Notes under the pieces: model-generated
The model's database searches: none
What the model saw: the letters and a program-made list of their open reading frames with translations, nothing else
Told to the model about the DNA's origin: nothing
DNA from: Aphidius gifuensis
Taxonomy: Eukaryota; Arthropoda; Insecta; Hymenoptera; Braconidae
Direction of reading: 5' to 3'
NCBI RefSeq assembly: GCF_014905175.1
Contig: NC_057792.1
Location: 1,488,001-1,552,000 of the forward strand
Length of the DNA stretch: 64,000 bases
Part shown: positions 1 to 11,749 of the stretch, in pieces
Position numbering within the stretch: position 1 is the stretch's first letter
Layout: each line of letters starts with the position of its first letter
Made by a program: the position numbers and the translations under genes

Positions 1-3000
1 ATTTTTAAAATCTGTAATTTGTACATTTTTCATGTGCAAAAAATAACATCAAAGCTTTTTTTAATTTTTAAATTGCAAAATTAATTAAATATCGAAATTA
101 TTTTTGAATTAAAAAAATAAATAAATAACACAATTTTAAACGAGTTATTTTGTTAATTTAAATTTATTAAAAATTTTTAAAATAGATATTGAATTAATGT
201 ATTCTATCTATGATAAATAATTAATTTAAAAAAAATTAAATTTATTTATTTAAATCAATGGTGAATGTAAATTAGTGACCGCAATCAAACTGAACTCAAT
301 CTTGCTCATACAAATATAGATGAGTAAGTGAGTGAGCTTTTGATAGGGAGTTTAAGGGTAAAAGGGACAAGATATATATCTATATATAAATTGAAGATTG
401 AAAGGGATGACTGGTTCATTCGCGTACCGCCCCTAGGATTCCGTTTTGTGGGCACAATAATTTGCCGTATATGCATACACTGGTATGAGAGATGAATTGA
501 TCGCGACGAGTAACTCGCGGTCTTAACATTAACACACGTACATTTATATATATGTGTAATTGTCTACATATATACATTCTCTGTAAGCATACTCTCTATC
601 ATTTTACATACATATCTCATTTACTCTCATGTTTGTGCTGAAGATCTATGGATTTATGCAAATTCAAGCAGTTAGAGTCCTGAGCAGCCTCTGTATGTTG
701 AATAATGCGTTGATAAGATAGAATCCGGTGCTCATATGCTGGTATGCAACCTATCCCATTATTGATTTGTCACCCTTTGATACCACCTTCAACATCATCA
801 ACCCTCTATACAATATTGTTATCAATTAATCATCATCAAGATGTTATGGAATTTCAAATATTTCATTAAATTATACATATATTAATTTTAAAAATTTATT
901 ATCTATACTTTTTTTTTTTTTTATTTTGCTTTTAATTATATGCAAATATATTTATTTTTTTTATTTTTTTGTAAACAATAGTTCAAGTTGTTTGCATTTT
1001 TTTTCTTTTTTTTTTTCGACGCCTCGGTTGCTGATGGAACGAGCAGTTAATTAACATGAGTGTATACAACTCAAACAACTCTCTTTCCACTTTGAATTTA
1101 TTTTTTCTCGTTTTCTTTTAATTAAGATGCTCTCTGATGGAATGAAAATTAAAAAAAAAAAAAGAAGTTAATGATAAAAATAAATAGATAAAAAAGTGGA
1201 CTAACTAAAAAAATTATTATTATTTTTTTTGGTTTTGTATTATTAATTTAAAAGATTTATTTAAAAATTATTTTTTAATAATAGAAAAAAGAGAATATGT
1301 ATATTGTAATTATAATAAAAAAAAAAATAGGTATGTATAATAAAGAAAAATATATTTTTTTAATTTAAAAAAATTATTTATATATTTTATTTTTTCAATT
1401 CAATGCTTGAATTTTTTATGGCGTGTAAATCAAGTTGAATGGAAACTCTATTACTCGGAAATGTACTGGGATTTTCACCTCCATTCACCTCGTCGTTTAT
1501 TTTTTAACACTTGTTTTTTTTATTTTTATTTTTTTTTAACACTTTATTCCGAGAATTGACACGTAACGCAGGACTAACAAGGCTTTTCAATTAGAAAAAT
1601 CGAAAACTGACACGCTTGCTAATGGAAAAAGAATAAAAAAAATTGTCAAAAACTAACAATCACAAAATAAGAGTTCAATATGTTTGGAATTATATATAAA
1701 ATTGTAAATTTATTTAACCTGAATAAAAGTGTTAAAAAATTATTCAGTGGTATAAAATATACATAAAAAAAAATTCACACTATTTTAAATCAGCTAGATT
1801 GTAAAAATCTATATGGTTTTACAATCATAGAATTTTATAACTTTCAATTTGACGACCTACTTAATATCTAAAAACGATTCTCACAAAATGAGAATATTCT
1901 TTTTTTTTTTTTTTTCATACAGATTGGCTTACAAGATGGGTGTAAAAAATTTTAACTTCAAGACATTTCAATTTCTAAAAAATACATTTCATATATGACT
2001 GTGATATTTTTCTTTTTTTGAATTTTATTTTTATATATAAAATTTTTTTTTCATCATTTTTCTTTTCTTCAACAATGTAACACATTTTTTTTTTTTTTTT
2101 TACGATCTCAAACGTTTGCTGTAAAATCGTTAAGATGCATTTCACAATACGTCTTTACGTCAATTTTATGTTTTAAGCTGTGTATTTTAACAGCGAAAAA
2201 AAAAAGAAAAATATATGAATATTCCATGTGCAACGTGAATAAAAAAAATGAATAAAATAACTTGAAAAAAAAATTGTTAAAATATTTTGTTATTTATTTT
2301 TATTGTTAAAATAATTGGAGATAAATAAAATAGTATAGATAAAGTAATAAAAATTGATTATCATAGTATTTAATTTTGCCAAGACGGAAATTGAAAAAAA
2401 TAAAAAGTTGACTTTTTTTTTGGCCACATTTGAAAATACACTTTGGCAAGATTTAAGCCAAGATGTTTACTCTTAACTCAAGGATTTTGTGATACAAAAA
2501 AATATACAGTTATAGTATAAAGCTTTGAAAACCGGAAATGCAGGTTGGATACGACTCGATTGGATGTCGTAAAGCAAAGACTTTGGTCTTGGTTCAATTA
2601 AAGCTCTGTGCAGCAAAAGTATTGAGCTTTGTTGCAACGTTCCTTGATTGAACTTACTGTACCATCCTGGATAACTCTGCAATCTTTTTTATTTTTATTT
2701 TTTTATATTTTTAGATTGTATATTTTTCACCTTCTATTTTCTCGATACGTGATATATACACTTCTCTCTACTTTTAACTCGTAAAAATACTTTACCAAAT
2801 CTTGAGCTCCAATTCCACTTGCTATTTTTTATCATTTTTTTTCTTTTTAAATTAGCGATCTTCAGACTTTTTAAATTGCAGTGTCTTTTGATATTTATTT
2901 CACCTACAATATAGTGATTAAAAAAAAAATATTTATCTATTTATTAACAATTTATTAAATTGTAAATTTTAAACAATTAATATATCAAATTACCTTATTT

Positions 3001-4000
3001 TATTTCGATCAAATTGTTTTTTAAATATTATATTTAATTTTAAAATTTTAATTATTAATTATTTTTATTATTATTTATTTACTTTTCAAATATTATCCAA
3101 ATGTAAATACATTTTAAATTCATCTCTGATATATTTTAATACAATTTATATTTATTTTTAAATATATTTTTTCTACCTCGAAAACATATAGGTACTTATT
3201 AATCCTTATTTTAAAATATAAAACTTTTGTAAAAATTACAACAATTAGTTATTAAATTAATCGTAATATATGTAATTGGTCTGGTCAGCAATGGGATAAG
3301 CTTCTTACGTTAATGCGCTTATTTAGAACACCCATATATGTTGTTGGAATACTGACGAGTTTAATTCTACAATAAAACAGGTGGCTTCAACCACATTGAA
3401 ACATTAATCAAAAATATATTATCATATATTAATTTAAATAATTTAATAAACATATTTTTCAATAATTAATTTATCAAAACAAAGTTTAAATTTTGTTATT
3501 TATAATAGAAAAATTTCCATAGTTTGTATTTGAAAAAAAAAATTCTTTTAAATTAGTTTGAATGGCTATAAATTATAATTATTGATAAGATTAAATATTT
3601 GATATATAAAACAAGTTAACAAAGTTGGTTGATGGATAATTCTACTATGATTCAAGTACAAAGTCCATGTACCATGGGAGTTTGATAAACCTTTGTCATA
3701 GTAACGAGCTTGTTTTCGATAGTTTGTGGCTTGTAGTTATATCAAACTCATGTAAGAGTTAAAATATAACATAGAAGCACCCTGGAGAGACAAGCAACGT
3801 AATTAAGACGAGATACTGGATCAGTAAAATTTAACTCAATGTATCTAAGATAATGACCATGGATTGGCTTTAAATCTATCTTAAGCCAAATAGCTCAACA
3901 CCTTTGTCAATAACATTAACAAATGACACTAAATAATTTTATTTCAACTATCCTAATATAAAAAGGACAAACATCATCGGTCTTCCGGACATTTGATTGG
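1..4000. other. AT-rich region without recognisable gene
   Basis: No convincing coding region is visible on either strand. The stretch is dominated by A/T runs. Islands of more complex sequence occur around 290-840, 1020-1140, 1430-1620, 2450-2680 and 3270-3990. The longest minus-strand open frame (2473-2682) has no recognisable domain and no clear splice signals. The islands could be regulatory or unique intronic DNA, which sequence alone does not decide. Confidence 0.6.
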
Positions 4001-4134
4001 TCATTGTTTTTTTCTCACTTACTCTCATACAAATTTCTTTCTGTTTGCCTTTTTCTATTATTTTTTTATTTATTTCGTTAGCAACGAAAAAACAACAAAA
4101 AAAAGCGAGTAAACAAAATTTTTTTTGATATTTT

Positions 4135-5650
4135 TTTTTTTTAAATTGACATATTAAGCTAGCACAACTTTTTTAATAATTATTAGATCTTGATGCAATT
4201 AGGCTTAAAATTTTGGGCGAATTATGTGTTTTTTATGTGTGAAGAAATAAATTTAAAAGAAAATTTTTTTTCTATTTTTTACATTTTTTTTAAAAATTCA
4301 AATATTAAGCTAGCACAACTTTTTCAATAATCATCGGATCTTAATGCAATTGGGCTTGAAATTTTGTGCGAATTATGTGTTTTTTATGTGTGAAGAAATA
4401 AATTTGAAAAAAAATTTTTTTAAATATTTTCTATATTTTTTTTAAAAATTGACATATTAAGCTAGCACAACTTTTTTAATAATTATCGGATCTCGATGCA
4501 ATTGAGCTTAAAATTTTGTGCGAATTATGTGTTTTCTATGTGTGAAGAAATAAATTTAAAAGAAAATTTTTTTTTTATTTTTTACATTTTTTTAAAAAAT
4601 TCAAATATTAAGCTAGCACAACTTTCTCAATAATCATCGGATCTCGATGCAATCGGGCTTAAAATTTTGTGCGAATTATGTGTTTTTTATGTGTGAAGAA
4701 ATAAATTTGAAAGAAAATTTTTTAAAATATTTTCTATATTTTTTTTAAAAATTGACATATTAAGCTAGCACAACTTTTTTAATAATCATCGAATTTCGAT
4801 GCAATTGGGCTTAAAATTTTGTGCGAATTATGTGTTTTTTATGTGTGAAGTAATAAATTTGAAAGAAAATTTTTTTAAATATTTTTTATATTTTTTTTTT
4901 AAATTGACATATTAAGCTAGCACAACTTTTTTAATAATCATCGGATCTTAATGCAATTGGGCTCAAAATTTTGTGCGAATTATGTGTTTTTTATGTGTGG
5001 AGAAATAATTCAAAAACAAAATTTTTTTAAATATTTTTTATATTTTTTAAAAAAATTATATTAATTACATATTAAGCTAGCACAACTTTTTTAATAATTA
5101 TCGGATCTCGATGCAATTGGGCTTAAAATTTTGTGCGAATTATGTGTTTTTTATGTGTGAAAAGATAAATTTGAAAGAAAATTTTTTTTTTTATTTTTTA
5201 CATATTTTCTATATTTTTTTTAAAAATTGACATATTAAGCTAGCACAACTTTTTTAATAATCATCGGATATCGATGCAATTGGGCTTAAAATTTTGTGCG
5301 AATTATGTGTTTTTTATGTGTGAAGAAATAAATTTGAAAGAAAATTTTTTTAAATATTTTTTATATTTTTTTTAAAAATTGACATATTAAGCTAGCACAA
5401 CTTTTTCAATAATCATCGGATCTTAATGCAATTGGGCTCAAAATTTTGTGCGAATTATGTGTTTTTTATGTGTGAAGAAATAATTCAAAAACAAAATTTT
5501 TTAAAATATTTTTTATATTTTTTTTTAAAATTGACATATTAAGGTAGCACAACTTTTTCAGTAAACATTCAATCTTGATGTTATTAGACTAAAAATTACG
5601 TGTGAATTATGTGTGATTTATGTGTAAATAAATAAATTTAAAAAATTTTT
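4135..5650. repeat. tandem array, ten units of ~152 bp
   Basis: The marker GCTAGCACAAC recurs at 4158, 4309, 4461, 4612, 4764, 4916, 5076, 5239, 5391 and, as GGTAGCACAAC, at 5543. Spacing is 151-152 bp, except for two units of 160 and 163 bp. Each unit carries a conserved core (TTAAGCTAGCACAAC, then ATCGGATCT, GATGCAATTGGGCT, GTGCGAATTATGTG and TTATGTGTGAAG) separated by variable A/T runs. The last unit is clearly more diverged. Units alternate between ATTGACATATTAAG and ATTCAAATATTAAG starts in the first copies, suggesting that two-unit blocks were duplicated. Confidence 0.95.
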
Positions 5651-5740
5651 CGTCAATTTATTCATTCTTTTTTTTTTTTATGATAATACTTGTGTTTATA
5701 AAATCAATGAACAATGAACCTTTTAGAAGGTATAGATACA

Positions 5741-5757
5741 GGCGCGCGTAGCGCGCC
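5741..5757. repeat. perfect GC-only hairpin, possible transposon end
   Basis: GGCGCGC-GTA-GCGCGCC is a perfect 7-bp stem with a 3-base loop. It stands out in a region that is almost all A/T. Its place after the ~152-bp array and just before CTTG-T suggests a Helitron/Helentron 3' terminal hairpin. Confidence 0.8.
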
Positions 5758-5767
5758 AATGTGCTTG

Positions 5768-6332
5768 TTTATATATTATTTGAAGTATATTAATTTATTT
5801 TTTTCTTTTTTTAAACACATGACCTATTTTTTTTATGATGAAAGCTACTTTAATTAATACCAATCAACACTTGTTATTTGCCAAATACACCAGCCACTCA
5901 ATTGTTCAATCGTCGCATTGCGGTAAAAGTCAACAAATCAAACAAAAAATACTCATTGATTTAGTGGAATAATAACATATTTATATTAATTATTTAAACG
6001 TACAAAAATATGCATCATTACAACTTTAAATAATAATGTTTAAATTAATTTTAAATCGTATATTCAAATATTCATGGAACATATTTACTGGAAATAATAA
6101 TTATTAGTTATTTCTTTCTTTTTTTTTTTGGCTCAAAGTTACATAATATTTATTTAATACTTTGATTAATTAATTGAGCATTAATATAGATATATATTTT
6201 TTTGTGGGATAAAAATGTCAAGCTCAAATAATAATTAACTAGTGGCACTTGTGAAAATAAATCCTGGTTAAATAAATTTTACGTTTTTTGCAAATTCAAT
6301 TAAAATTGAGTTGCTTGGTTATATTATTATTT
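5768..6332. other. AT-rich spacer
   Basis: No coding region is seen. It lies between the repeat element and the 3' end of the proline-rich membrane protein gene, and may include part of that gene's 3' UTR. A TTTATT (minus-strand AATAAA) at 6149-6154 could serve as a polyadenylation signal. Confidence 0.5.
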
Positions 6333-6997
6333 TTAATCATTGAATAAGCGAAATATAAGTCCAAGAACAATAAGTCCCAATAGAACTCCAAACCATGCAC
6401 CTCGTTTTCCTGAAAAATAATAAATGAAAGAAAATATGCAAAAATGATTTAATTTAGAATAAAAGAATTTAATACAATTTTATTTATAAATGACTCACCA
6501 CTGCATCCAGTATTGCCTGTTGATACATGTCGAATAACATGAATTGTTTGTCCACCATCAACAGGAGGTGGTGCAATAACTTGTCCATATGTTTCACCAA
6601 TATAACTTGCTGGTTGTGTTGTATAAGCTGATTGTTGAATTGGATAAGATGATTGTTGAATTGGATATGATGATTGTTGAATTGGATATGATGATTGTTG
6701 TGTAGGATACAATGGCTGTGTTGGATGAGATGCTTGAACTGGATAAGGTGCTTGTGTTGGATAAGGAGTTTGTGTTGGATATGGAGCTTGTGTTGGGTAT
6801 GGAGTTTGTGTTGGGTATGGAGCTTGTGTTGGATAAGGAGCTGGTGTTGGATTTTGTGCCTGTACTGGATATGGTGCTTGTGCTGGATACTCTGTTGCAT
6901 ATGGTGCTGTTGCTGATTGATATTCAGCTGCTGTTGGATTTCTAACAGCTTGTTCATAACTTGGCAAGACTGTCTGCTGACCTGTTGGTGCCTGCAT
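6333..6997 (-). CDS. proline-rich tail-anchored membrane protein, two exons
   Basis: Exon 1 is 6499-6997 and exon 2 is 6333-6409. The 89-bp intron has a GTGAGT donor and a TTTTTCAG acceptor, and the phase-1 join keeps the frame, giving 191 residues. The ATG at 6997 is the first in frame. The N-terminal half is Pro/Tyr/Gln-rich: a run of (A/T)PYPTQ units, then four SYPIQ/AYTTQ units, at about residues 35-130. An LPSYEQAV motif at 11-18 is a variant PY motif of the kind that binds WW domains. Exon 2 supplies a ~20-residue hydrophobic helix (WFGVLLGLIVLGLIF) and a short RLFND tail, so without splicing the anchor would be missed. There is no signal peptide, so the Pro-rich part should face the cytosol. 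I cannot name the family; an endosomal adaptor for a NEDD4-type ligase is speculation. Confidence 0.8.
6499..6997 (-). CDS. exon 1 of the proline-rich membrane protein
   Basis: This exon codes for residues 1-166 plus one base of codon 167. Reading through the donor would add a false ESFINK... tail, so the open frame ending near 6449 is not the true protein. The donor is G|GTGAGT at 6498. Confidence 0.8.
6690..6880 (-). repeat. coding minisatellite (APYPTQ/TPYPTQ units)
   Basis: Near-identical 18-base units encode PYPTQ(A/T) six or more times in a row inside the proline-rich gene. Adjacent codons are almost the same, which points to recent slippage or unequal exchange. The antisense and shifted frames are also open here as a by-product. 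Confidence 0.85.
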
Positions 6998-9740
6998 CTT
7001 GTTTATTTATTCACCTTCTTCTTCTTCTCGTAATAATATCTATAAAATATTAATTTAATTGAAAAAAAATAAATATATAAATAATAATCATACTTGATGG
7101 ATATTAATAGTCCCAATAAATGATCCCAAATGATTAATGGACAACTTTGAATATTTAATTTTAATTGAAAAGGGGAATCGAAGGGATATTTAGTAATAGA
7201 AAAGGGAAAGAACATTTAATAATGAATAATGTGACACAGTCATTGTTTATTATTCTTCTGTTTTTTTCACGTACACGTTGTGCAGTTGAGCAAAAAAAAA
7301 ATAAAATATATAAGACAAATTTTTATGAGCTTAAATAATAAGGTTCTATTTTTTTTTTCTTATTAATTTTATTGCCGAGTTTTTATGGGTTGAGGGGATT
7401 AGTGTATTTTTGGATATTGCTAAGGGGGTGGTAGATAATTTAAAGGGTGGAAAAGAGAAACATTCAGTTGTAACTAGAACAAACGTGCAACAGGTGTACA
7501 GGTGCTAGTCGATAAATTCAACATTGCCCAGCAAACAAAGAAACATTTTTATTTTATTTTTTAATGTTGATTTTATGATGATATATTTTATATGACAGTG
7601 TATATTGTTGTCATCATGTTTTTATTTATTTATTTTTGAAATTGATTGATTAAATATAAAAATAAATTTATCATTTTTATTTTATAAAAATTATGTTAAA
7701 TTGATAAATGTATTTTTATAGTTTTACTTTGAATCACGTGATGAATTAGATTGACTGCTCAAAAAAAATTACAGTATGATTTATATTGATTTATATTTTA
7801 ATCATTAATTTAGTGGTATTAAAAAATTATTTTCTAGACAACACAATGTCTATTGTGTTAAGTATTTAATAGTTTATAAATTATTTTTGTTGTTTGAAGT
7901 GATCAAAGTCATGTTCGCATGCACTTGAGTGGTGTAATCTCGGTCGATACAAATAGCAATGACGTAGTATCTGTCAAGCGATAAGAAAGTAAAATGAGAT
8001 ATGAATCATTGCAAATTTATAAAACTACAACAAAATTAAAATACTTAAGAATTAACAAGAGTTTGAATAATATAAATTATTAAAAAACTTACAGTGAGTA
8101 TAATTATTTATTTTAATAATTTAATAATATTTGTTTATCAATCACAACAGCACAGTGTTTACAACTTTAACAAGTATTTGGTTGCAATGCAATGTTTAGG
8201 CTTAGCACCGGATGTGTGTGTGTTCACCAACATGAGAAGACAACTAACGCTAGCGCAATAAAATGAAACTAAAATTCAGTATTGCCAATGAAAATAAACA
8301 TGGTTTCTAAAAATAAAAACCCGGGGAATTTTAAATCATTAATCAGTCCGATCGTCATTCCTAGACATAAAAATAATAATAATATATAACAGTAAAAAAA
8401 ATATTGAATATAATTAATTTTAAATCAAGGCTAAATATTTATTTATATTATTTTTCGAATGACGATATTATTCAAGGCCACATTTTCATGCGCAGGTGTT
8501 AAATTATTAACACAAAAAAAAATATATATTAATCGTTAAATTATAATTAAAAAAATAATAAAATAAATAACTTTTAGAAAATTATTTTACAAATAATACA
8601 AATTATGTTTTCTTATTTGTACAAAATGAAAGTAAAAGATTAAATAAGTCATGCAGTTTGTATTATTTGTCAATTGAAGATAAAAAAAAAAAAGATAAAA
8701 AGAAAGTAAAAATCTTTTTAAATGTGCAAATTAAAAAGAGATGAGTTTTGGCGTCGCGATGCTTTGTCCCTCGTAATTACGTTGCCGGAGTGTAATACCC
8801 GACAATTACTCGCGGCGGTTGCCGTTAATTTTATCCCTAAAAATAAAGAGCTACTTTTTTTACGACGATTTTACTCCTTCTTCTATTGTACACTGAAAAA
8901 TAAATTAAATAAATCCTTTAGTCTCATGATTTCTTTTTTATAAAAAAACAAAAAATAAAATCACATTTTTTTTTTTTTTAATTGGATTGTAAATTATTAC
9001 TTTGTTTTTATGGCTGTTGAATAAATTCATAAGTTTTTTATTTATTGTTATTCAATATTTTTTTGCGTTAAAAAAATACTGAATATATGTGTATATTTTT
9101 TTTTTTAAACGAGAAAATTCTAGGTTGCTAATTATAAAGTGAGCGTCACATTTTTTTAATCTTTGTTTTTATGTATTTTTAATATTAAAATTCTCTCCAT
9201 TCGATGATAATAGCGGGCAGTGTCAACAGTGTCAGCACATTAAGTTTGTAATCTTATTTGAAAAAAATTAAACAAAAAATATATTCTCAGTGAAATTAAA
9301 TTTAGGATTATCAATTTGTGTAATTTTTTTTTTTTGTGTAAACTTTATTGAATGATTTATTTGACATATATTAAAAATAATCATGCAGATATTTTGTTTA
9401 TTTTTATTTATATATTTTTAAAATTAAATTGATATATTATTTATACGTATATTGTGTGGAATCATTTAGTCGTAAATTAATAGTCGTTTGAAATCGCCTC
9501 ACGGATTCAATGATGCGTGACCGTGGTGTTTTGTCCTGTTGAAAAAAAAAAAAACGGACGTGCCTTACCCAGTCGATTTTATGTTTACATTTTAATGTGA
9601 ATAGTTTTAGAAGAGAGTAGTATCAAAGTTCAGTGTGTAAAGTACTAATCGAAACTACAGTCATTACTGAGAATAAAAATAGAAAAAAAAAAAAACTACT
9701 TGCTGGAGTGGAACGTGAAGAAATTATATAATAAATTAAA
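6998..9740. other. intergenic region between divergent genes
   Basis: This separates the minus-strand proline-rich gene from the plus-strand four-exon gene, so promoters of both should lie here. A possible minus-strand 5' leader donor (ACT|GTAAGT) sits at 8088-8094. A possible initiator TCAGT for the plus-strand gene is at about 9630. A compact island richer in G/C lies at 8735-8850. Apart from these, it is A/T tracts with no supported gene. Confidence 0.5.
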
Positions 9741-10581
9741 ATGTCGCATAAAAATATTACAGGTAAGATTATGTATTATCTTGTTGATTTATTGATTGAA
9801 AAAAAAAATAAATTGATAATATTTTTATCGAACAGGATAAATATTTAAATGATAAATAAAATGTATTTTTATTTTTTAATGATAAGTATTTTAACTAATT
9901 GATTTTTTATATTATGATTTAGATTTTGAAAAATTATTTAATTCGGAAGAATTATCAGCAGCATTATCAGACACAAAAAAATCAGTGGATGATAATTTGA
10001 GTCGTCCAATTGATGGAGATGATTATTCAACAAGTTATATTGGCGCTAAAAAAAGTACATGGCCTTGTGATTCATTTCCGAATTTTAATTTTGAAAATGA
10101 AAAATCTAAATTTATAAAACCAGAAGAATCAAGTAAGTTGTTTTTATTTTTTAATCAAGTTAAAAATAGAATATTAAAGACTTGTTTCATATGAATGATT
10201 TATTTCTTCTTTTTATGTTTTTTGATTTTTGAAAAGAATTAATTGATAAGGAGAAAGCTGTGTGCATTTCATCAAACGAAAAATTTCCACAAAGTTATCA
10301 AAAAATGTTAAAAAATGATGCACTAGATAGAAGATACGCTAATGACTACTTGGAAAATAAGTGTGAACCCGAGACCTTTGCTAACAGTAATTAATTAAAG
10401 ATAGAAAAAACAAAAAAATTAACATAATTATTTAATTAAAAATAATATTATTAATATAATAATTATTTTTTTTTATTTTTTAGATATTGGACCGTTCTGT
10501 TTTGTCGTTACAATGATTATTTTTTTAATGATTATTTCGCTTGTTGCAAAATTTGTTGTCAGTGGAACATTAAAAAAATAA
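9741..10581 (+). CDS. unrecognised 159-residue tail-anchored protein, four exons
   Basis: Exons are 9741-9762, 9923-10132, 10237-10386 and 10484-10581. Every junction is phase 1, with GTAAGA, GTAAGT and GTAATT donors and AG acceptors, so the summed length (480 bases) keeps one frame to TAA. The protein begins MSHKNITDFEKLFNSEELSA. It has a charged, Ser/Asn/Lys-rich soluble part with few aromatic positions, then ends with NIGPFCFVVTMIIFLM... This forms a single hydrophobic helix at about 132-149, followed by a short KFVVSGTLKK tail. There is no signal peptide. This is the layout of a tail-anchored ER or outer mitochondrial membrane protein with a cytosolic N-terminus. No domain is recognised. 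The third donor (GTAATT) is the weakest link: without it exon 3 ends in TAA directly and the anchor is lost, which could be an alternative soluble isoform. Confidence 0.75.
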
Positions 10582-11749
10582 AATTAATGATTATATAAAA
10601 AAAAAAAATATATAATACATCAATATACAGTTATAAATTTTTCATTTTATTAAAATATAATTTTTTATGCACTTTTATAAATAAGTTTATTTTTTATTAA
10701 ACACAATGTACATTTATTTTTATTGAAAAAAAAAAAAACAAAAATGTTTATTTTTTAACTGGTTTTTATTGTAACCTCTGTTAAATTTTTAAATAAAAAT
10801 AATACAGGAAGTAGGAGCTAAAATTGAGTACCAGACTTGAATAATTTATAATTTTTTTTTTAACATATAGCTTAAGTGAACAAAAAAAAAAAATATAAAA
10901 GAAGAGCTACTGCTCTTTTAAACTTTTTAATTATTACTTAAATTCATCACCATCATCTTGAGAAAAAAAAAAAAAAAAACTTCTTTTGATGCTTGACGAG
11001 AAAGCCTTTGAGTACCAGTGAATGATCCAGAGCTTTTACATCAAGAAAAAAAACAAAATTAATATCTTCACAGCTTTATAAAATTCTATCATTCAGTATC
11101 GTGGTTCAACTTGAAATTTTCTTTTTGTTTTGTCCAACAAAAAAAAAAATATAAATAACTGTTAATTTAAATTTTTTAAATTTATAATTTGAATTAATTT
11201 AAACTATCTTTATCGAAGAATTAATTAACTATGAGTGTGTATAAACGGATAGCATATTGAATAGTACTTCTTTCTCAATTTTCCCTCAAAACTTGTTACA
11301 CTCCTCGTATATTTAATCATACATCACATAGATATAAATTTATATAGAGGTAGTTTTAACTCAACATTGCTTGTCTCGTTTGCCTCGATTATAACCAAAG
11401 AACAATCGTTCGATTGTCGTTATATATTGAATAGCTTGAACAGCACCAAACCTCACTATATACCTTTTCATCATAAACCCTTACAACCTAACTTCTCCAT
11501 TTACAATCCAAAAAGGTACCCTTTAACTTGTTTCTAAAAGCTTGCATGTTAAACCTATAGTTTAACAGAACACCTGCTATTGAAACTTTTTATATAGAAT
11601 TTTCATCAGCTTAGTTATAAGAACAATTATAAATAAATATATTTATTTTATATTTTTTAATCTAATTTTTCTAATTTCAGCTATTTTTATTTTTTTTACA
11701 ATTGACAATTATATATTTCAGCCCTTAACTCCTATAATCAATTATTATT
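10582..11749. other. 3' flank and AT-rich spacer
   Basis: AATAAA motifs just after the stop (10577-10582) and near 10792 could end the upstream transcript. A coding-like stretch on the minus strand lies at 10930-11040 and is listed as a finding. More complex sequence at 11220-11600 has no recognised feature. Confidence 0.45.

Larger units (their letters stand above)
4012..5767 (+). mobile_element. candidate Helentron/HINE-like non-autonomous element
   Basis: The region contains an internal array of ~152-bp tandem units, followed about 100 bp later by a perfect GC-rich hairpin (5741-5757), and six bases after that by CTTG next to T. This resembles the 3' end of Helitrons (hairpin, then CTRR, then host T), with one mismatch in CTRR. 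Central tandem repeats of about 150 bp plus a 3' hairpin are typical of Helentron-associated (DINE-1/HINE) elements. The left boundary at 4012, where the sequence begins TCTCACTTAC, is a guess based on Helitron 5' ends starting with TC. No transposase is encoded. An ordinary satellite beside an unrelated hairpin is the alternative. Confidence 0.45.

Noticed and set aside
6484..6957. 157-residue His/Gln/Leu-rich frame overlapping the proline-rich gene, plus two plus-strand frames there
   Set aside because: They are shifted or antisense readings of the PYPTQ minisatellite. Splice sites and the membrane anchor support only the proline-rich frame.
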